Made by a program: the position numbers and the translations under genes. From NCBI GenBank assembly GCA_009780285.1, contig WRAL01000100.1:1-6035 (forward strand): a DNA stretch of 6,035 nt, read 5' to 3'. This DNA is from Treponema sp. Lineage in GTDB: Bacteria; Spirochaetota; Spirochaetia; Treponematales; Breznakiellaceae. Shown piece after piece: positions 5,093 through 6,035 of the stretch (the first letter of the stretch is position 1; the number at the start of each line of letters is the position of its first letter). Under the pieces are notes generated by a model, which searched no databases, was not told the origin of the DNA, and saw only the letters and a program-made list of their open reading frames with translations.

Positions 5093-6035
5093 AAAAAACT
5101 GATCGCCGCGGGCGCGGCTTTGGCGCTGGCCCTCGCCGCCGTTCCGCGCGGCGCCGAGGCCGCCGACTTCGTCTTTGGCGGGGAGGCCGTCGTCGATTTC
5201 GTCCCTATCTGGCTTGACGTGGAAGGCTCCGACATCAAGGCCACCTCTTTTATGAAAGGCTCCGTCATGTTTTTCGCTCAGGGGGGCGCGTTCACTCCCG
5301 TCGGCGTTTTCGGAGGCCGCGCGGAGGTTCGCGGGGACATAGGCGCCGAGATACCCCAGCTTGCGACCGGCGCATGGAGCCACTACGCCACCCTCGGCGC
5401 CCACGGCTGGTGGATGCCGGCGGACTGGTTTTGGTTCGGCTTCGGGCAGGGCATAGGGTTTTTTACCGGCGGACTGGGCAGGCAGGAATTTCACTGGAAC
5501 GATTCCGGCGTGCCCATCAGCGTTGGCGGGCTAAGCCACCACGCGGCCTTTCCGGAGGCCGTGGATACCGGAGCCTCCCTCGAATTTCTTCCCTTCGACG
5601 GCGCGGCGCAGCTTTCTATAGGCGTTCCCTACCCGATGGGCAAGGCCGACTCGACCGACTTTTTATGGGGCTCGATGACGCGCCTGCGCTTTAACCTCGG
5701 CTTTGGGCACTTCGGCTTTTCCTACAAGATGGCCGAGGACGGCATCGGGACCTTTCACGGCATGATCCACGTTACGGCCCCCAAAGTCCTGGCGCTGGAC
5801 TTCGGCGCAAGGCTGTCGCTTAAAGACGAGGAGGGCTATGACGATCCGCACACGCTTACTTTGGGGCTAGGAGCCAACATCGACATAAACGAGTCCTTCG
5901 GCATCAGGCTCAGGGCCTCCAGCGGCCTTAGGCTGGGCGAGGCGGCGGAAATGTCCCCCTCGGCGATCAGCTTTTCGGTGGACGTGGCGCCCTATTACGC
6001 GATCTCGCCCGGCGCCGTGGTCGCGCTGTACGGCG
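5090..6035 (+). CDS. Exported protein, probable outer-membrane beta-barrel (3' end beyond window)
   Basis: The frame from GTG runs 315 codons without a stop to the window edge, so the C-terminus is missing. The N-terminus is a classic Sec signal peptide: MKKL, a hydrophobic Ala/Leu core (5-18), then a signal-peptidase I site RGAEA-AD, cut after about residue 24. The mature part is rich in Gly, Phe and Trp, with short alternating polar/hydrophobic stretches. Examples are WFWFGFGQGIGFF (113-125), LRFNLGFGHFGFSYKM, HTLTLGLGANIDI and ISFSVDVAPYYAI, separated by charged or Asp/Gly turns. This pattern fits antiparallel beta strands of an outer-membrane barrel. An aromatic cluster (Trp96, 107, 108, 113, 115) stands out. 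I do not recognise a named family. The gene has its own promoter and is separated from its neighbours by a hairpin, so it is probably an independent unit. A secreted non-barrel beta-rich protein is the main alternative. Confidence 0.8.
   Translation, partial: MKKLIAAGAALALALAAVPRGAEAADFVFGGEAVVDFVPIWLDVEGSDIKATSFMKGSVMFFAQGGAFTPVGVFGGRAEVRGDIGAEIPQLATGAWSHYATLGAHGWWMPADWFWFGFGQGIGFFTGGLGRQEFHWNDSGVPISVGGLSHHAAFPEAVDTGASLEFLPFDGAAQLSIGVPYPMGKADSTDFLWGSMTRLRFNLGFGHFGFSYKMAEDGIGTFHGMIHVTAPKVLALDFGARLSLKDEEGYDDPHTLTLGLGANIDINESFGIRLRASSGLRLGEAAEMSPSAISFSVDVAPYYAISPGAVVALYG

Overview
The window looks like ordinary bacterial chromosome: compact genes, high GC (roughly 60% by eye), all four genes on the + strand, clear Shine-Dalgarno sites. 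The last gene starts with a signal peptide and reads like an outer-membrane beta-barrel, so a Gram-negative (diderm) host is likely. No taxonomic marker is present, so I do not name a phylum.

Layout: (1) At 8-116 lies a 109-bp non-coding palindromic element that starts and ends in CTAG. (2) After a 187-bp leader with a plausible promoter comes an OadA/PycB-type biotin-dependent carboxyltransferase (304-1863). It has an intact catalytic half but stops just as its biotinyl domain begins. (3) Next, 101 bp on and with its own strong ribosome site, is a cytosolic amidohydrolase of the imidazolonepropionase-like group (1965-3134). (4) It overlaps by 4 bp (ATGA) an M3-family oligoendopeptidase (3131-4816). 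(5) The peptidase stop codon TAG lies inside the CTAG that begins a second copy of the palindromic element (4813-4922), about 95% identical to the first and in the opposite orientation. (6) A perfect 24-bp-stem hairpin (4937-4989) and a near-consensus sigma-70 promoter (4998-5026) follow. (7) The promoter leads to a GTG-started exported protein (5090 to beyond the right edge) that I cannot assign to a named family.

The amidohydrolase and peptidase are translationally coupled and fit a role in peptide or amino-acid-derivative breakdown in the cytosol. The carboxyltransferase could act at the pyruvate/oxaloacetate node with biotinyl and other partner subunits encoded elsewhere. A metabolic link among the three is inference only. 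The most notable feature is the inverted pair of MITE-like elements bracketing the three-gene block, with at least one copy sitting exactly on a stop codon without altering the protein. I found no CRISPR, tRNA, rRNA, transposase or defence system.
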